Assembly (NCBI GenBank): GCA_014529385.2
Contig: CM043957.1
Location: forward strand, 70,889,003 to 70,953,002
Direction: 5' to 3'
Source: Adiantum capillus-veneris
Lineage: Eukaryota; Streptophyta; Polypodiopsida; Polypodiales; Pteridaceae
DNA length: 64,000 bases
The notes beneath the pieces were generated by a model. It ran no database searches. It had not been told where the DNA came from and saw only the letters and a program-made list of their open reading frames with translations. The position numbers and the translations under genes are program-made. Below are positions 30,229 to 40,616 of the stretch, piece by piece (position 1 is the first letter of the stretch; each line of letters opens with the position of its first letter).

Positions 30229-31000
30229 CTATAGCCATTGACACAATGAAAATATCGAGACCCTTTGTTGCATGCAATCCCACTCCATGTCTCTCTCTAC
30301 ATCACCAAGCTTGATGTCGTAGAATAAATGATCGACTTTCTTGATTGTCTGTGGTTCTTGTTTTTGAAGGGTTGCATTGAGGAATACGACCACAGTTGAA
30401 TCATTATGCAACACCCATCTGTCATTTTTCAACTGCTCATATGTGAGTGATCTTTTTAGCACTGCACCAGCCCCATCATGCTCACCCTTCCCATGGCCAG
30501 AAGAAAAGAAGTTGTGCATCATCTCGATGCCAGTCATATTGAAGTAGTGGGCTACAAAATAGAATGGACATCTTGCTTTGAACTGGGAAGTAGCACCATC
30601 AGACCAAACCCAGTGTCTCTTGACACTATAGCCTTGACATTTCAGCCAGTCATTGTGTAACAAAAAACAATGCTGCATAAACAAGGTGTCATGCGTCTTG
30701 ACATTAGAAATGTAGAAGTGGGTTGTCTTCTGAATGGCACCAAGTGCATCACGTAAGTATGAAATGTGAACCAAAATAGTGACCTAAGTTGAATATTAAT
30801 GCATTGATTGATTCCCATTATGGACCTTGAAGGAGTAATTCTCTACAAAATTCACTACAGACACCACTACATTGTTAGGAAAGTTATCCAAATGCTCTTT
30901 GAACTACTGAGCTTGTCATTTGTACTTGTAGTTCTGTTTGATAAAGTTCCCCAATTTTCTTTGAAGCAAGGAAATAAAACTCATCAAATTAATCTAGCAA
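30229..31000 (-). pseudogene. SDG/HGKG-motif protein, possible transposase pseudogene
   Basis: The minus strand from about 30970 reads LGNFIKQNYKYK, TGA, QAQ, TAG, FKEHLDNFPNNVVVSVVNF, ENYSFK, then H, TAA, YST, TAG, VTILVHISY, and then an open frame (30774-30229) with KTHDTLFMQHCFLL, HWVWSDGATSQFKAR, FFSSGHGKGEHDGAGAVLKR. This matches, from memory, a widespread uncharacterised family with a WSDG..SQFK...HGKG..DG.G..VKR signature. The spaced acidic residues make a DDE-type nuclease plausible, which is inference. All four stops fall where Trp or Gln would be expected, so this is a decayed but once-constrained gene. Confidence 0.7.
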
Positions 31001-31549
31001 ACCACGAGGTCTTTTTGAGATTTTCTTGTATCTGTCTTTTCCACTTCTTGTATAGGAACCTCCTCAAAAAGCTTCCCAATCATCATTTATGCCATCACTT
31101 TGTTCATTGAACACAATGAGAGCCTTTCAATGCCAGAATGTTGGCATGTTCCCAAACAACATTTTCTATTGTGATACTCACATTAAATGGTCTTTGCGCA
31201 CAATACATACTCCCATAGGCCTGCTAAACTTGGAAATGTGGCACTTGATGCTATGCACATCATTGTTTCACCATGGGGGCTGCAAACAATGCACCTACAA
31301 AAGCATGACTTTCCATGTAGCCCACATCTTCCCTGGCGTATCTGATTGAAGGCTTCCTTAAGGTAGACAAGCTAAACATGGTATTCACAGCAGCAATTAT
31401 TGCGGTCCTTCAGCTTGCGTATGAAGAATGTCTTTAGACCCTCAAAGTATCTGAGGGAGATCCCAATGTTAGGATGAGCCTCCTAGAACCGCATGTAGAA
31501 GTCTCTCTGCAAACATAGTAAGACACATCTGGGTATCTTTGACATGCTT
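31000..31549. other. Likely upstream part of the SDG-family pseudogene
   Basis: Minus-strand pieces such as NEQSDGINDDWEAF (around 31100) suggest that the coding region continued upstream, but I could not follow it through the frame breaks. No promoter could be placed. Confidence 0.3.
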
Positions 31550-32284
31550 TTGGAAGTAATTGAAAGCCCTCAAAAGCACGTCAAAGCACACAAAGTCAAT
31601 CCCAAGCACATAAAAGTAATTGGCAGCACTTGGAAGAACATGGAAGCACTTCAAAGCACTTCAAAGCACTTCAAATTACTCAAAATCACTCATAGAAGCA
31701 CTTAGAGTCTTTCTAAAGAACCTAGATTAATTCTAATCACTCAAAGGCACTTAGAAGCACATAGAGTCATTTACAAGCACTCAAAGGCACTTAGAAGCAC
31801 ATAGAGTCACTCACAAGCACTTGAAAGTAATAAGAATCACTTGGAAACACTAGAAAATACTTGAACTGCACTATAAAGCACGTGGAAGCAGTCTAAAGAA
31901 CTCTAAACTTGGAAGCACTTGACCGACTCTGACTCATCCATGAGCACAAGCAAGCACTCTGAAGCACCTGGGATCACTCATGACCTCTTGAAAGCACTCA
32001 TTAGTATTTTGAAGCAAGCCTTTGGAAGCACTTGAGAGCACTCAGAAGCATTTATAAGAATTTTGAAGCACTTGATAGATGGGGAAAGCACTAAGAATCA
32101 ATCTATACTTAAAGAACTTTGAGCCTTTCAAAAGCACTTACAAGCTCTCAAAGGTACTTAGAAGCACATAGAGTACTTCACAAGCACTTGAAAGTGATTA
32201 GAATCACTTGAAAGCACTAGAAAACCCTTGGAGAGCACTACAAAGCACGTGGAAGCAGTCTGAAGCATTCTAAAGCACTTGGAA
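31550..32284. repeat. AAGCACTT-rich array
   Basis: About 0.7 kb of repeated GAAGCACTTNNAAGCAC words, mostly in one orientation. A 40-bp local repeat is seen at 31746 and 31786 (GGCACTTAGAAGCACATAGAGTCA), and a related block recurs about 365 bp later, near 32151. The right edge abuts the truncated C2 copia element at 32285. Confidence 0.85.
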
Positions 32285-32877
32285 TCACTCTTTTACCCTC
32301 TTTTGTTTACCATAAACACAATCTTCACAGAACTCTAAGTCCACTTCTTTCAAACCTGGTAGAATCTTCTTTATTTGAAGGATTTGCATTCCTTTGGCAC
32401 TCATATGCCCAAGCCGATAGTGCCACACCGCACTGTCGAGCCACACCGCACTGTCGACTTCCATAGCTACTACACAAGTTGAAGATTGCATGCTAATAGT
32501 ACACAAGTAAAGTGTAGTGACTTTTTCTCCCTTGGCAGCCAACAAAAATCCCTTTGAGATCTTCCACCGTTTGCTTCCGAATGCAATGTTGTGACCTTCA
32601 TCGTCCAATTGTCCTGTAGAGATCAAATTTTTGCGAAGAGAAGGAACATGCCTAACATCTTTAAGCTTCCATTCATTTCTGTTAGCAGTTTTGACACAAG
32701 TTGTACCTTTGCCGACAATTTCACAAGCTTCATCATCTCCCAAGTATACATACACAGAATTACCTTTGGTGTAATCTTGGAAATGTTGCTTGTGTGGTGT
32801 CACATAGAATGAAGCCCTGGAATCTACTATCCAGGAATTAGACACATTGTCTAATGAGAGAATTAGAGCATCTTGAT
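32285..32877 (-). pseudogene. C2 protease and pre-integrase region (truncated)
   Basis: The frame from 32959 includes NSWIVDSRASFYVTPHKQHF: the catalytic DSG reads DSR, so the protease is inactive. It continues with LKDVRHVPSLRKNLISTGQLDDEG and then WHYRLGHMSAKGMQIL and FCEDCVYGKQKR, the zinc-binding start of copia integrase. A short duplication (VWLDSAVWH, from a repeated CACACCGCACTGTCGA at about 32421-32456) is inserted before the WH motif. The frame ends at the array boundary. Confidence 0.88.
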
Positions 32878-33093
32878 CTACTTTACCTGCCACATTGGCC
32901 TCTGGAATGTTGTCTTGTTGTCTTGAGACTCCAACTCCTTCTTCTTCTTGGACCAGCAATCCTTCATGACGTGGCCCTTCTTGCTACAATTCCAACATTC
33001 AAGAACTGACTTTGTGCGTGACTTGCTCCGTCTTGAGCGATCACGATCCTTTTGGTTTTTGAACCTCTCCTTAGGCCTTCCTCTTGTTTCCAC
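32878..33093 (-). pseudogene. gag: C2 nucleocapsid (CCHC)
   Basis: The segment shows an Arg/Lys/Ser-rich stretch (DRDRSRRSKSRTKS) followed by CWNCSKKGHVMKDC, a complete CCHC knuckle. It is in a different frame from both the Gag capsid upstream and the protease downstream, so there are two frameshifts. Confidence 0.85.
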
Positions 33094-33132
33094 TGACAGT
33101 GCAGCATTTGATGATTCTCATGTGCTTCTCCT

Positions 33133-33705
33133 TCACATTTCCTCGGTCAGGAGAACACCCACAACATCATCAAACTTAAGAGTATTTGTGCCAGAAATAG
33201 AATTACTTACAGCCATCACAAGGCTATCCCAACAGTCCAATAGAGACAATAGTATAAGGAGAGCTCGTAATTCATCATCAAAATTTATTTTCATCGATCG
33301 AAGTTGACTTATGTTGGTGTTAAAGTCATTTAGGTGTTCTGCAACTGAACCATTCTCTACCATCTTTAGATTGAGCAAGCACTTCATGAGAAATACCTTA
33401 TTGGATGCCCATGGTTTCTCGTAGAATTCGTCAAGTGACTTCATCAAGTACTCCATGGTCTTCATCTCCAAAACGTTGAAGGCCACCATTGATGCCAAGC
33501 TTAACCGGATTGTTCCCAGTGCCTTTTGATCAAGGACAATCCATGCTTCATCTGCCATCGTTGCGGACTTCTTTGCAAGACCGCCTAGTGGCAAATAGAG
33601 ATCCTTCTGGTAGAGATAGTCTTCAATTTGCATCTTCCAATGTTGGTAGTTTTTGATGTTGAACTTCTCGATCTTGAGCTTCCCTTCCTCCGCCATTACT
33701 CCCAC
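33133..33705 (-). pseudogene. gag: C2 Gag capsid
   Basis: The likely start is the second Met, MAEEGKLKIEKFN at about 33696, which matches the usual copia Gag beginning (IEKFNIKNYQHWKMQIEDYL). It continues through a typical copia capsid (LVDQKALGTIRLSLAS-like, NKVFLMKCLLNLKMVENGSVAEHLNDFN, LLSLLDCWDSLVMAVSNS) to LLTEEM. This part has no internal stop. It would form particles around the element RNA. Confidence 0.9.
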
Positions 33706-33755
33706 TCAATTCAAGTAATCCTTTCCTTGAGATAATTTAGGTACGAGTAAACCTT

Positions 33756-33767
33756 GCTCGGATACCA
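33756..33767 (-). promoter_or_regulatory. C2 primer-binding site
   Basis: On the minus strand TGGTATCCGAGC, matching the initiator-Met tRNA complement with one variation, lies two bases from the LTR end (CCTAACA). Confidence 0.88.
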
Positions 33768-33769
33768 GT

Positions 33770-34489
33770 TGTTAGGAAATATGACGTAGCTAAGTAGATA
33801 ATTGAGTAGATTACTTAATGTAGAGAGATAATTTTCACACACAAGAGATTATAGAGTAGAGAGATAGAGAGAGAGAGAGTACACACGATATATGTGGTTC
33901 ACCCAATGTGGGCTACATCCACTGGAAAGCAGCCACTTAATGGCTTTAGTACTTCAAACAAGAAGTAGGTTACAAAGGGATTATACCCTTAATAGAGCTC
34001 CCTCCTTGCTTCACTCTCACCACCTCACACCCACCTTGTTGCATCAATTTCACACTGTGAAATGTGTGTAGAAATGGCCTCCTTTTATAGGCCAAAAGGG
34101 CTCCCTCTCTCATGAGAGGCAGCCATGTGTAGGCCAAAAGGGCTCCCTCTCTCATGAGAGGCAGCCATGTGTAGCCGTCCTTGTGTAGATAAGTCCAAAT
34201 CGGACCCTCCAATCCGCCCATTTTTGTCCGCCCTTGAGAAGAAAAATCCTCCTTTGAAATCGGTCATCGGCCATTGAATTCGGCCACCGTCCAGCAGCCA
34301 TTGACTTTCGACCACCGGCCACCGACCACCGACCAACTGGCCAAACGATCCAACCATAATATTCCGGCAAAAAGGAATATTCCAGTGAGACTGGCCATGA
34401 AAATTTTGGTTTCTGGCGAGTGATTTTGTTTTCCGGCGAGTGATTTTTCTTCACGCACAATGGCTTCTCCTCATAATGGGGGCCTTACA
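33770..34489 (-). repeat. C2 5' LTR (about 720 bp, far edge tentative)
   Basis: The inner edge (TGTTAGG on the plus strand at 33770) is fixed by the primer-binding site. The outer edge at CCTTACA/34489 is chosen because on the minus strand it gives a TG start. Inside are an AG-rich tract (33863-33882) and two exact or near-exact 42-bp tandem copies at 34090-34131 and 34132-34173. With only one LTR the end cannot be verified. Confidence 0.65.
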
Positions 34490-34869
34490 AATGTGCATTT
34501 TTAATACAGAAAATTACAAGGGGTAAGTCAGTCTCCATACTTAACAACTACTCTAAAGAAATTTTGTCGCTTATCAAAGAAAAAGAGAGAGGCTTTACAC
34601 TTCCAAAAATATTTACTTCTTTCCTTGCTTCAATGGTTGCTTTTAGCATGAATGATAGTTCATTTACTTCCTTGAAGAAAGGAATGAGAGAGAGTGGTAG
34701 AGATGTATAGAGGGAGAAAGAGAGAGAGAAGAGGAGAACAACACCTGATCCCACACCATTCCCGGTATGGTATTTGCTTTTGATTGTGTAAATAAAAATT
34801 CATCACGGTAACTCCTCACGATGAGGCACCTCCGGGCTGTTTTGATGCAATCTCAATGTGTGGGATTGT
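34490..34869. other. Non-coding, no recognised feature
   Basis: Purine-rich AGAGAG stretches near 34680-34740 are present; otherwise nothing I can name. Confidence 0.4.
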
Positions 34870-35112
34870 TGATGGTAAGCAAGGGGTAGAGGTACCCAAA
34901 GAGTTGATTTGGGGGATCATGGCTCTATTCAATTTAGTGGTGGGAAATGTATGCACTCCATAGGGGATTTTTGATTTGGTTCAATCCACCATTGGGGTGA
35001 AACGGGGCTTCCCGCTATCTCCTACACTATTTGGCATGTATGTTGGTGAGGTTGCTAACTACATTGAGAGATTTGGTGATAGAGGAGCACAATCGGCAGG
35101 GACATTTGTGGC
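34870..35112 (+). pseudogene. LINE reverse-transcriptase fragment 1
   Basis: The plus strand encodes LIWGIMALFNLVVGNVCTP, TAG, GIFDLVQSTIGVKRGFPLSPTLFGMYVGEVANYIERFGDRG, the palm region of a non-LTR RT (consensus GVKQGCPLSPTLFGLYI). The Gln-Gly-Cys of the QGCPLSP box reads Arg-Gly-Phe, so it is decayed. The fragment ends before the catalytic ADD motif, at 35112, where G3 sequence begins. It is the same family as the fragment at 39778. Confidence 0.85.
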
Positions 35113-37030
35113 AACGAGGACGATGATGACGATGACATTGATGATAATGTTGGTGATAAGGTACTGCTGGGGTCTGTGGATCCTTATGTCGAGCCAAGGC
35201 ATAAGGGGTACTAGGTGTTGGGGTACTATGTCAACGATGATGGAGATGACGATGATGATGTCGACAACGATGAAGATGCTATCACTGAGTGTCGATAGTG
35301 CTAGCAATGTTGATGGCTAGAAACTGCAACCAGGACAAGGCTAGGGCTGAGAGCTATCACCGAGGACAACAAGGGTTGAAATCCGCTAGCGCTCAAAGAT
35401 CAAAATGTTGGCTATCTTGAGCAAAAAACTCTCACAATCCAAAGATAAAAATGTTGGCCTTCTTGCTGAGAAAACATCGGGAAACTACTGGCTACTGCTG
35501 CACGGCTTGCTCCTGCCAATCCCCCAAGGTCTTCTGCATCTACAAGCGCACATAGTCCTAAGCTAATGACTCGTGCTAGACTATAGCAAAATCATGTCCA
35601 TGTAGCGTAAGTGAACGCATGTTGGTACATGCAAAGTTGGTCAAGGCTAGAAGGGGTGCCAAATAGTAATATGGGCGCAAACATGTGTTGGGCAAAGAGT
35701 CTAAGCCGATATGGATGACCTGGGCAATCAAAGGCCAGCGAAAATGCATGGTATATGTGGATTTTTAGGTCAGAGAGGCTCCAAAGTGGGACACTTAAAA
35801 TGGTAGGTCCAAGTCTCTGAAGTGCAAGGATACTGCTCAAGAATGTAGTGCTTGAGATTCTCTAGAAGCCCATCTAGACGGCTCGTCATGGAGCCACAGT
35901 GTGAAAGATAAAGCTATCCACAGTTGGAAGGTCTTGCAGATCTCCGACAGACACGGCAGATGGAGTACATGGCCAAAGCTGATGCCAACAGATAGGGTTG
36001 AAGGGCACAAATTGTGGATCAAGATGATCTTCTCTAATCGTCATTCTCAGGTCCAAAAGGAAAGTTATGGCCAGTTGAAGATTTGCAAGGGGCCAGGTCT
36101 ATGTCCACTTGGTTGCATTGGAAATTGTGCCATATGGCAATGCTTTGAGCTTTGACTTGGTTCTAAAGGGTGGTCTATATCATGTGGAGGTAGTAAGAAG
36201 CAACAGCTTGGCAATCGGACTCCCGAGCATCAAGATAGAGCAGGCCGAAGTTGACAGCCGATGCAGAGAAAGAGGGTCCATATGATTTTTTGCAATTTTG
36301 GGGCACTCGGTTCAAGGCATCCGGAGGTCAATGCGTGGTGGGATTTTCACAGCTTGGAGCGGACACAATGGGGATTCGGCACTATTTTGTGGCTGGATGA
36401 CCATGTCTCTAGGCACCAAATGGCAAGGGGTTGAAGGGGGTACTTGAAAAAAAATATTTGGTGTCTTCTTTGTGGAGTTTGGGAGATTTGAGGGGTGGAG
36501 AACCCAGGCCATGCCACATGGCGGGCCTGATTAACCCATATGTGGAACAAGGCGATCAAAACTACAGTATAAAACCTAAACTGTGTGCCACTCTTATGCA
36601 TCACAAAGGGGAATGGTGGTCCTTAGAGTTCTTGTCCATGGCATCCTCACCGTGGGCGTTGCGTGGTGGTGCCTTGTGTGGGAGACGGTGGCGTGTCTGG
36701 GTCGTCCGTGGTTTTGAGCTAAATGGTGGTGGCGATGGTGCCTAGTGTTGGTGACATCCATTGGCGGATTTCATCACGATGATGTTGTGGCAGACAGCCC
36801 CGTGGGGTGCTTCCACACGCAAGGGTCCCTATGCAGGACGTTGAGGTTTTGGCCAACAAAAGGGCTAGGGCCGAGATGGAACCAGAGACCGAGTGGGAGG
36901 CTAGAGCTTGCAAAGGTAAGGAGAAAGTATAAAAAGCTAGGGAGTAGCTGGAAACTAGTAAAAAGAGGAGGCATCACAAAATCAAGCAAGCAGACTTTCA
37001 ACTAGGACGCAGCTATCCCAAATATGATTT
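35113..37030 (+). pseudogene. G3 presumed Gag region, decayed
   Basis: 35116-35300 encodes Asp-rich runs (EDDDDDDIDDN and NDDGDDDDDVDNDED) separated by a TAG. Around 35470-35560 a frame reads NIGKLLATAARLAPANPPRSSASTS, a typical disordered Gag linker. 36840-36960 reads EVLANKRARAEMEPETEWEARACKGKEK. No zinc knuckle was found. Assignment to G3 rests on position before its protease. Confidence 0.4.
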
Positions 37031-37317
37031 TGTGAGTGGTAAAAAACCAAAAGAATAACATTACCTTTGGTCACTTGTTGGCTTTGAATCCTAAGCTACA
37101 AAGACAATGGTCAATGAGCGTTAGCACGAGGCTACCAAAAGCTAAGGGCAATGTGCATATAGTGCAAAACATGGCATTAAGGGTGAGTAGTCCAACAAAT
37201 GTCCTTCCTTTGGTGGATGGGGTCATTGAAAAGAGGATGCAGGTGCATGCCCTATATAGATGGTGGAGCACAGGTTTGCATCATGATGGAGGTTGCTATG
37301 AGAGAAACAAGTGTTAA

Positions 37318-38016
37318 GTGGTGGCTAGACCAAATGTGCATATGAGGATGGCCAACCATGCCAAAGCTAGGTGTTTGGGAGTGGCTCGAGATGTGAGAGT
37401 GAAGGTGATGGGCATTGAGTACCTGGTCGATTTCTTTGTGATGAAAGTGGGCAATAATGCTTACTCAATCATCTTGGGTAGGCCGTGGCTACTTGCAGTA
37501 GGTGCTAAATAAGATTGGGAAAGCAAGGTGGTCTCCTTGCTCGACAAAGAGAGAGGAAGACGGTGGTACTTGATTTGAAGACCAAAGAGAGTTGTTTCCA
37601 TGCACCCTATGGTGGCAAGAGATGAAGATGATACAACAAGCTACAAGTACACGATCAAGACGACCTATGATGAGGGCTACATAGATATTGAAGAAGAGAA
37701 AAGTGAGGATGACACGTTAAAGATAGATGGTTATTTGTTTGGGGTCACTATAGAAGGCTCTCATGCAAAAGTAGAGATGCCACTGAAGGTTCATGGCATA
37801 GGTGTGGAGAAGGTATCCACCATGTTAAGTGAAGATTTGACCATGCAAGAAGCCTATGTCCATCTATGTGCCTCTTTTCCAAATCTGTTTGCAATGAAGT
37901 ATAAGGATCTGCAAGGAGCGAAGGGTGTAGAGCACAAGATAGTCCTTAAGGAAGGGTACAAGCCAAAAGCACAAAAGCTAAGGAGGTTAGGGGAGATTAA
38001 AAAAGAAGCCCTTTAG
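37318..38016 (+). pseudogene. G3 protease-like domain and spacer
   Basis: VVARPNVHMRMANHAKARCLG leads to VKVMGIEYLVDFFVMKVG and YSIILGRPWLLAVGAK, which is the second half of a gypsy protease (ILGRPWL). The first half, with the catalytic Asp, should lie near 37270-37320 but is broken. 37600-38016 is an acidic spacer ending in FPNLFAMKYKDLQGAKGVEHKIVLKEGYKPKAQKLRRL, which leads into RT. Confidence 0.7.
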
Positions 38017-38770
38017 TAGGAGATTAACCAATTGTTATAAGCCGGTATCATATACCCCATGAAGGATTAGAGTCGGTTTCCTTGGTGGCTATCACCCCTA
38101 AGAAGAATGGGAAATGGCGGGTGTACATTGACTACAAACCATTGAATGCGGTGACCAAGAGAAACCACTACCCATTGCCATTTCAAGATGAAATCTTAAA
38201 TCAGGTGGTTGTCCATGAAAGGCATTCCATCATGGATGGGTTTCCAGGGTATTTTTATATAGGGATTTCTCTTGAAGACCAACTCAAGAGAACATTTATC
38301 TTGCCATGGGGATGTTTTGCCTACCACCGCAGAAAGCCATTTGGGTTGGTGAAGGCCTATGCCACCTTCTAAGAATAGATGAACATGGTGTTTGGTCCCT
38401 AATTGGGCACGTTCATTAGGGTCTTCATGGATGATATTGGGTGCTATAGCTCAAGGGCGGATCATTTGTCAAATTTGTGGCTATGTTTTCAAAGGCTTGA
38501 CAAAGAAGGAGGTCAATTGAACCCTGAAAAGAGAAAATTAGCACAGCCTTGGGTGTAGCTGCTGGGCCATGTGGTGTTTCAAAATGGGATTGAAGAACAT
38601 CTAAAAAAGGTCAAGGATCTAGTCTTGATGGATCCTCCCTCTAGTGCTCAAGGTTTGGCCTCCTTTGTGAATAAGCTAAAGTATTTGTCATGTTTTTTTT
38701 TAATGCTATCTCTTTTGAATGCTATCACAATATGTGTATCCTCTCCAAAAGAGGGCTTAGCAGGTGCATG
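38017..38770 (+). pseudogene. G3 reverse transcriptase
   Basis: The frame at 38082-38372 encodes VAITPKKNGKWRVYIDYKPLNAVTKRNHYPLPFQDEIL and GFPGYFYIGISLEDQLKRTFILPWGCFAYHRRKPFGLV. After stops it continues with FMDDIGCYS at 38424 (FMDD for YVDD) and then QLNPEKRK and LLGHVVFQNGIEEHLKKVKDL. Two or more stops and a frameshift near 38040 inactivate it. Confidence 0.9.
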
Positions 38771-38819
38771 GCTTTGAGTGTGATGAAGAATCTCAAGAAG
38801 TGCTTGACAGAGTGAAAGA

Positions 38820-39200
38820 GATCTTGTGTCAATTGCCAATGGTGTGTCCTCCCAATCAAGAGGACGATTTCTATGTTGCAATGATGGTAGGTATCGTGTG
38901 GCTATTGAGGTGGTGTTGCTGCAAAAAGTAGGAAGGAGCTATAAGCCTGTCTACTTTGAAAGCAAGGTGATTAGTACGGGAGAGGCAACCTACATCGAGG
39001 TGAAGCAGAGGGTCATGGTGTTGGTTTTTTCTTGCGGGAAATTTAAAGTGTACCTTATTGTGCGTAAGTTTTATGTGTTGATGGCTAACAAATTAACAAT
39101 TTGTTGCTTGAAGTGGTGTTGCACTTAAAGCCAAGGAAGCAGATCATGAAGTGGTGGGTAATAGAGTTACAGGAGTTTGAGTTTGAGTTCAAGATTGACT
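38820..39200 (+). pseudogene. G3 first RNase H (remnant)
   Basis: Short pieces match the gypsy RNase H: DDFYVAMMVG, then QKVGRSYKPVYFESKVISTGEATYIEVKQRVMVLVFSCGKF and WWVIELQEFEFEFKIDYTT. The frame changes between pieces. Confidence 0.75.
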
Positions 39201-39310
39201 ACACTACTTGATCCCATTAGGAGAGCATCTTGGTTAGCAAGGTCATTGATTTGCCTATTTATCCAAGGGTGGTACAAGGGGAAGTCAAGGAGGAGCCAGA
39301 CTTGGAGGGA

Positions 39311-39697
39311 GCTTTTACCATGTGGTTTGATGGAGCGTATAGGAGGGTGATGTAGAAAGAGGGTCGAGGTGTGGTGATACATGATCCACATGGCAAAATA
39401 ATCTTATCAAAGTCCTATGATTCGGAGGATGTCCACACCAACAATGAAGCGGAATATCTTTCCCTCCATCTAGGTTTAAATCCATGCATCAAGTTTGGAA
39501 TTTCCATGTTGGTGGTCAAGGGTGATGCATTATTAGTCATCAAGAAATTGTTGGGCCAATGGCAAGTAAAACATGATTCATTCAATCATTGGTTCTTTGC
39601 TATTAAAAAGCTATTGAAGTTCTTTGAAGAGATTCAGTTTAAGCATGTGAAAAGAGAGCAAAACCAAGAGGCGGACCAACTAGCAAGTAGCAAGTAG
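39311..39697 (+). pseudogene. G3 additional RNase H domain
   Basis: The segment starts at MWFDGAYRRVM, has one in-frame TAG, and continues as GRGVVIHDPHGKIILSKSY, NNEAEYLSLHLGLNPCIKFGISMLVVKGDALLVIKKLLGQW and FKHVKREQNQEADQLASSK. This is the second, archaeal-like RNase H that characterises Tat-clade plant gypsy elements: Asp in FDGA, Glu in NEAEY, Asp in KGDA and Asp in EADQLA are all present. It normally lies between the first RNase H and integrase; here the sequence ends in a LINE fragment. Confidence 0.9.
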
Positions 39698-39777
39698 CAA
39701 GGTGCAAGGTGCAAGTACATGTTGCAGGTATATATGTGTCCTTGCCACTTAAACAAGTAGGGAATCATTGATTAGTA

Positions 39778-40616
39778 CCATGCCTTATAATAGTTGGTAT
39801 GATGAGGAGTGTAGAGAGATGAGAGCACATCTTTAGAGGGATCTTATTCTAGGGGTCGTTGATCACAGACAGTCTTAGGTAGCCTTTAGGTGCCTTGCGC
39901 GATCAAAGAAGCGAATATTCCTAGCTCAAATGGAACGAGAATTATACATGTGTCTCTTGAGTAGAGACTCAAAAGAGGCATGTGTATTGTCTGTAAACCT
40001 TGATTTCAAATACATGGCTTCAGCATGGACAACTTGCATCCCTTCCATTACTCCCCCAATGCAAATGGGCAAAGAGTAGGGCATAGGAGTAGTGGGGCAT
40101 GCCGGTTCCAAGAGAGGCTTCTCCACTCTTTGACCATATTCTAACACTCAGAGCCATCATTCAAGAGGGTAGGGCACATGGGAGATGGATTTATTATAGC
40201 TTTGTGGATTTCTGCAAAGAATTTGACATGGTGCCTAGAGCCACATTGATGCACAGACTATAGGAGATGGGAGTACCCATTAAGCTGATTTGGGGGATCA
40301 TGGCTCTATACAAATCAATGGTGGGTCATGTATGCACTCCAAAGGGGATATCTGATTTAGTTCACTCCACTATTGGAGTGAAACAAGGTTGTCCATTGTC
40401 TCCTACTCTTTTTGGTATGCATATAGATGAGATTTCTAATTACATTGACAGAGAGGGTGACAGAGGTCCCGCGTTGGCAGGGACATGGATTCCATTGTTG
40501 TTATATGATGATGATATTGTGCTGATCTTTGACTCACTGGAGGATATGCACTGACATTTGGATGCATTACATAGCTTTGTGGAGGATAGTGGATTTTCTG
40601 TAAACCTTGGTAAAAC
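39778..40616 (+). pseudogene. LINE fragment 2: endonuclease-RT linker and RT palm
   Basis: From 39783 the plus strand reads WYDEECREMRAHL, TAG, RDLILGVVDHRQS, TAG, VAFRCLARSKKRIFLAQMERELYMC, which is the LINE region between endonuclease and RT. After a gap, 40155-40260 encodes HGRWIYYSFVDFCKEFDMVPRATLMHRL with the first catalytic Asp, and 40267-40616 encodes GVPIKLIWGIMALYKS, IGVKQGCPLSPTLFGMHIDEI and LLLYDDDIVLIFDS (Y-D-D-D for Y-A-D-D). It ends in KTKVMKIQL, immediately before G2 sequence. Clade not resolved. Confidence 0.88.

Larger units (their letters stand above)
32285..34489 (-). mobile_element. C2: 3'-truncated Ty1-copia element with 5' LTR
   Basis: On the minus strand the order is a candidate 5' LTR (34489-33770), primer-binding site (33767-33756), Gag (33705-33133), CCHC knuckle, protease and the start of the integrase (to 32285). 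There the element ends against the AAGCACTT array; RT, RNase H and the 3' LTR are absent. There is almost no leader: Gag begins about 50 bp after the primer-binding site, in contrast to C1 and C3. Confidence 0.85.
35113..39700 (+). mobile_element. G3: Tat-type Ty3-gypsy remnant with extra RNase H
   Basis: Plus-strand order is an acidic and linker region (35113-37030, gag-like but unproven), protease (about 37318-37560), spacer, RT (38080-38760), RNase H remnant (38820-39130) and an additional RNase H (39311-39697). No LTRs or integrase were found. It is flanked on both sides by fragments of the same LINE family in the same orientation. Every domain carries stops. Confidence 0.8.

Noticed and set aside
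35059-35307. Ile/Val-rich frame on the minus strand as a membrane protein
   Set aside because: It is the complement of a GAT/GAC-rich Asp-coding stretch on the plus strand.
39926-40147. Minus-strand frame as a separate gene
   Set aside because: It is a shadow of the plus-strand LINE endonuclease-RT linker.
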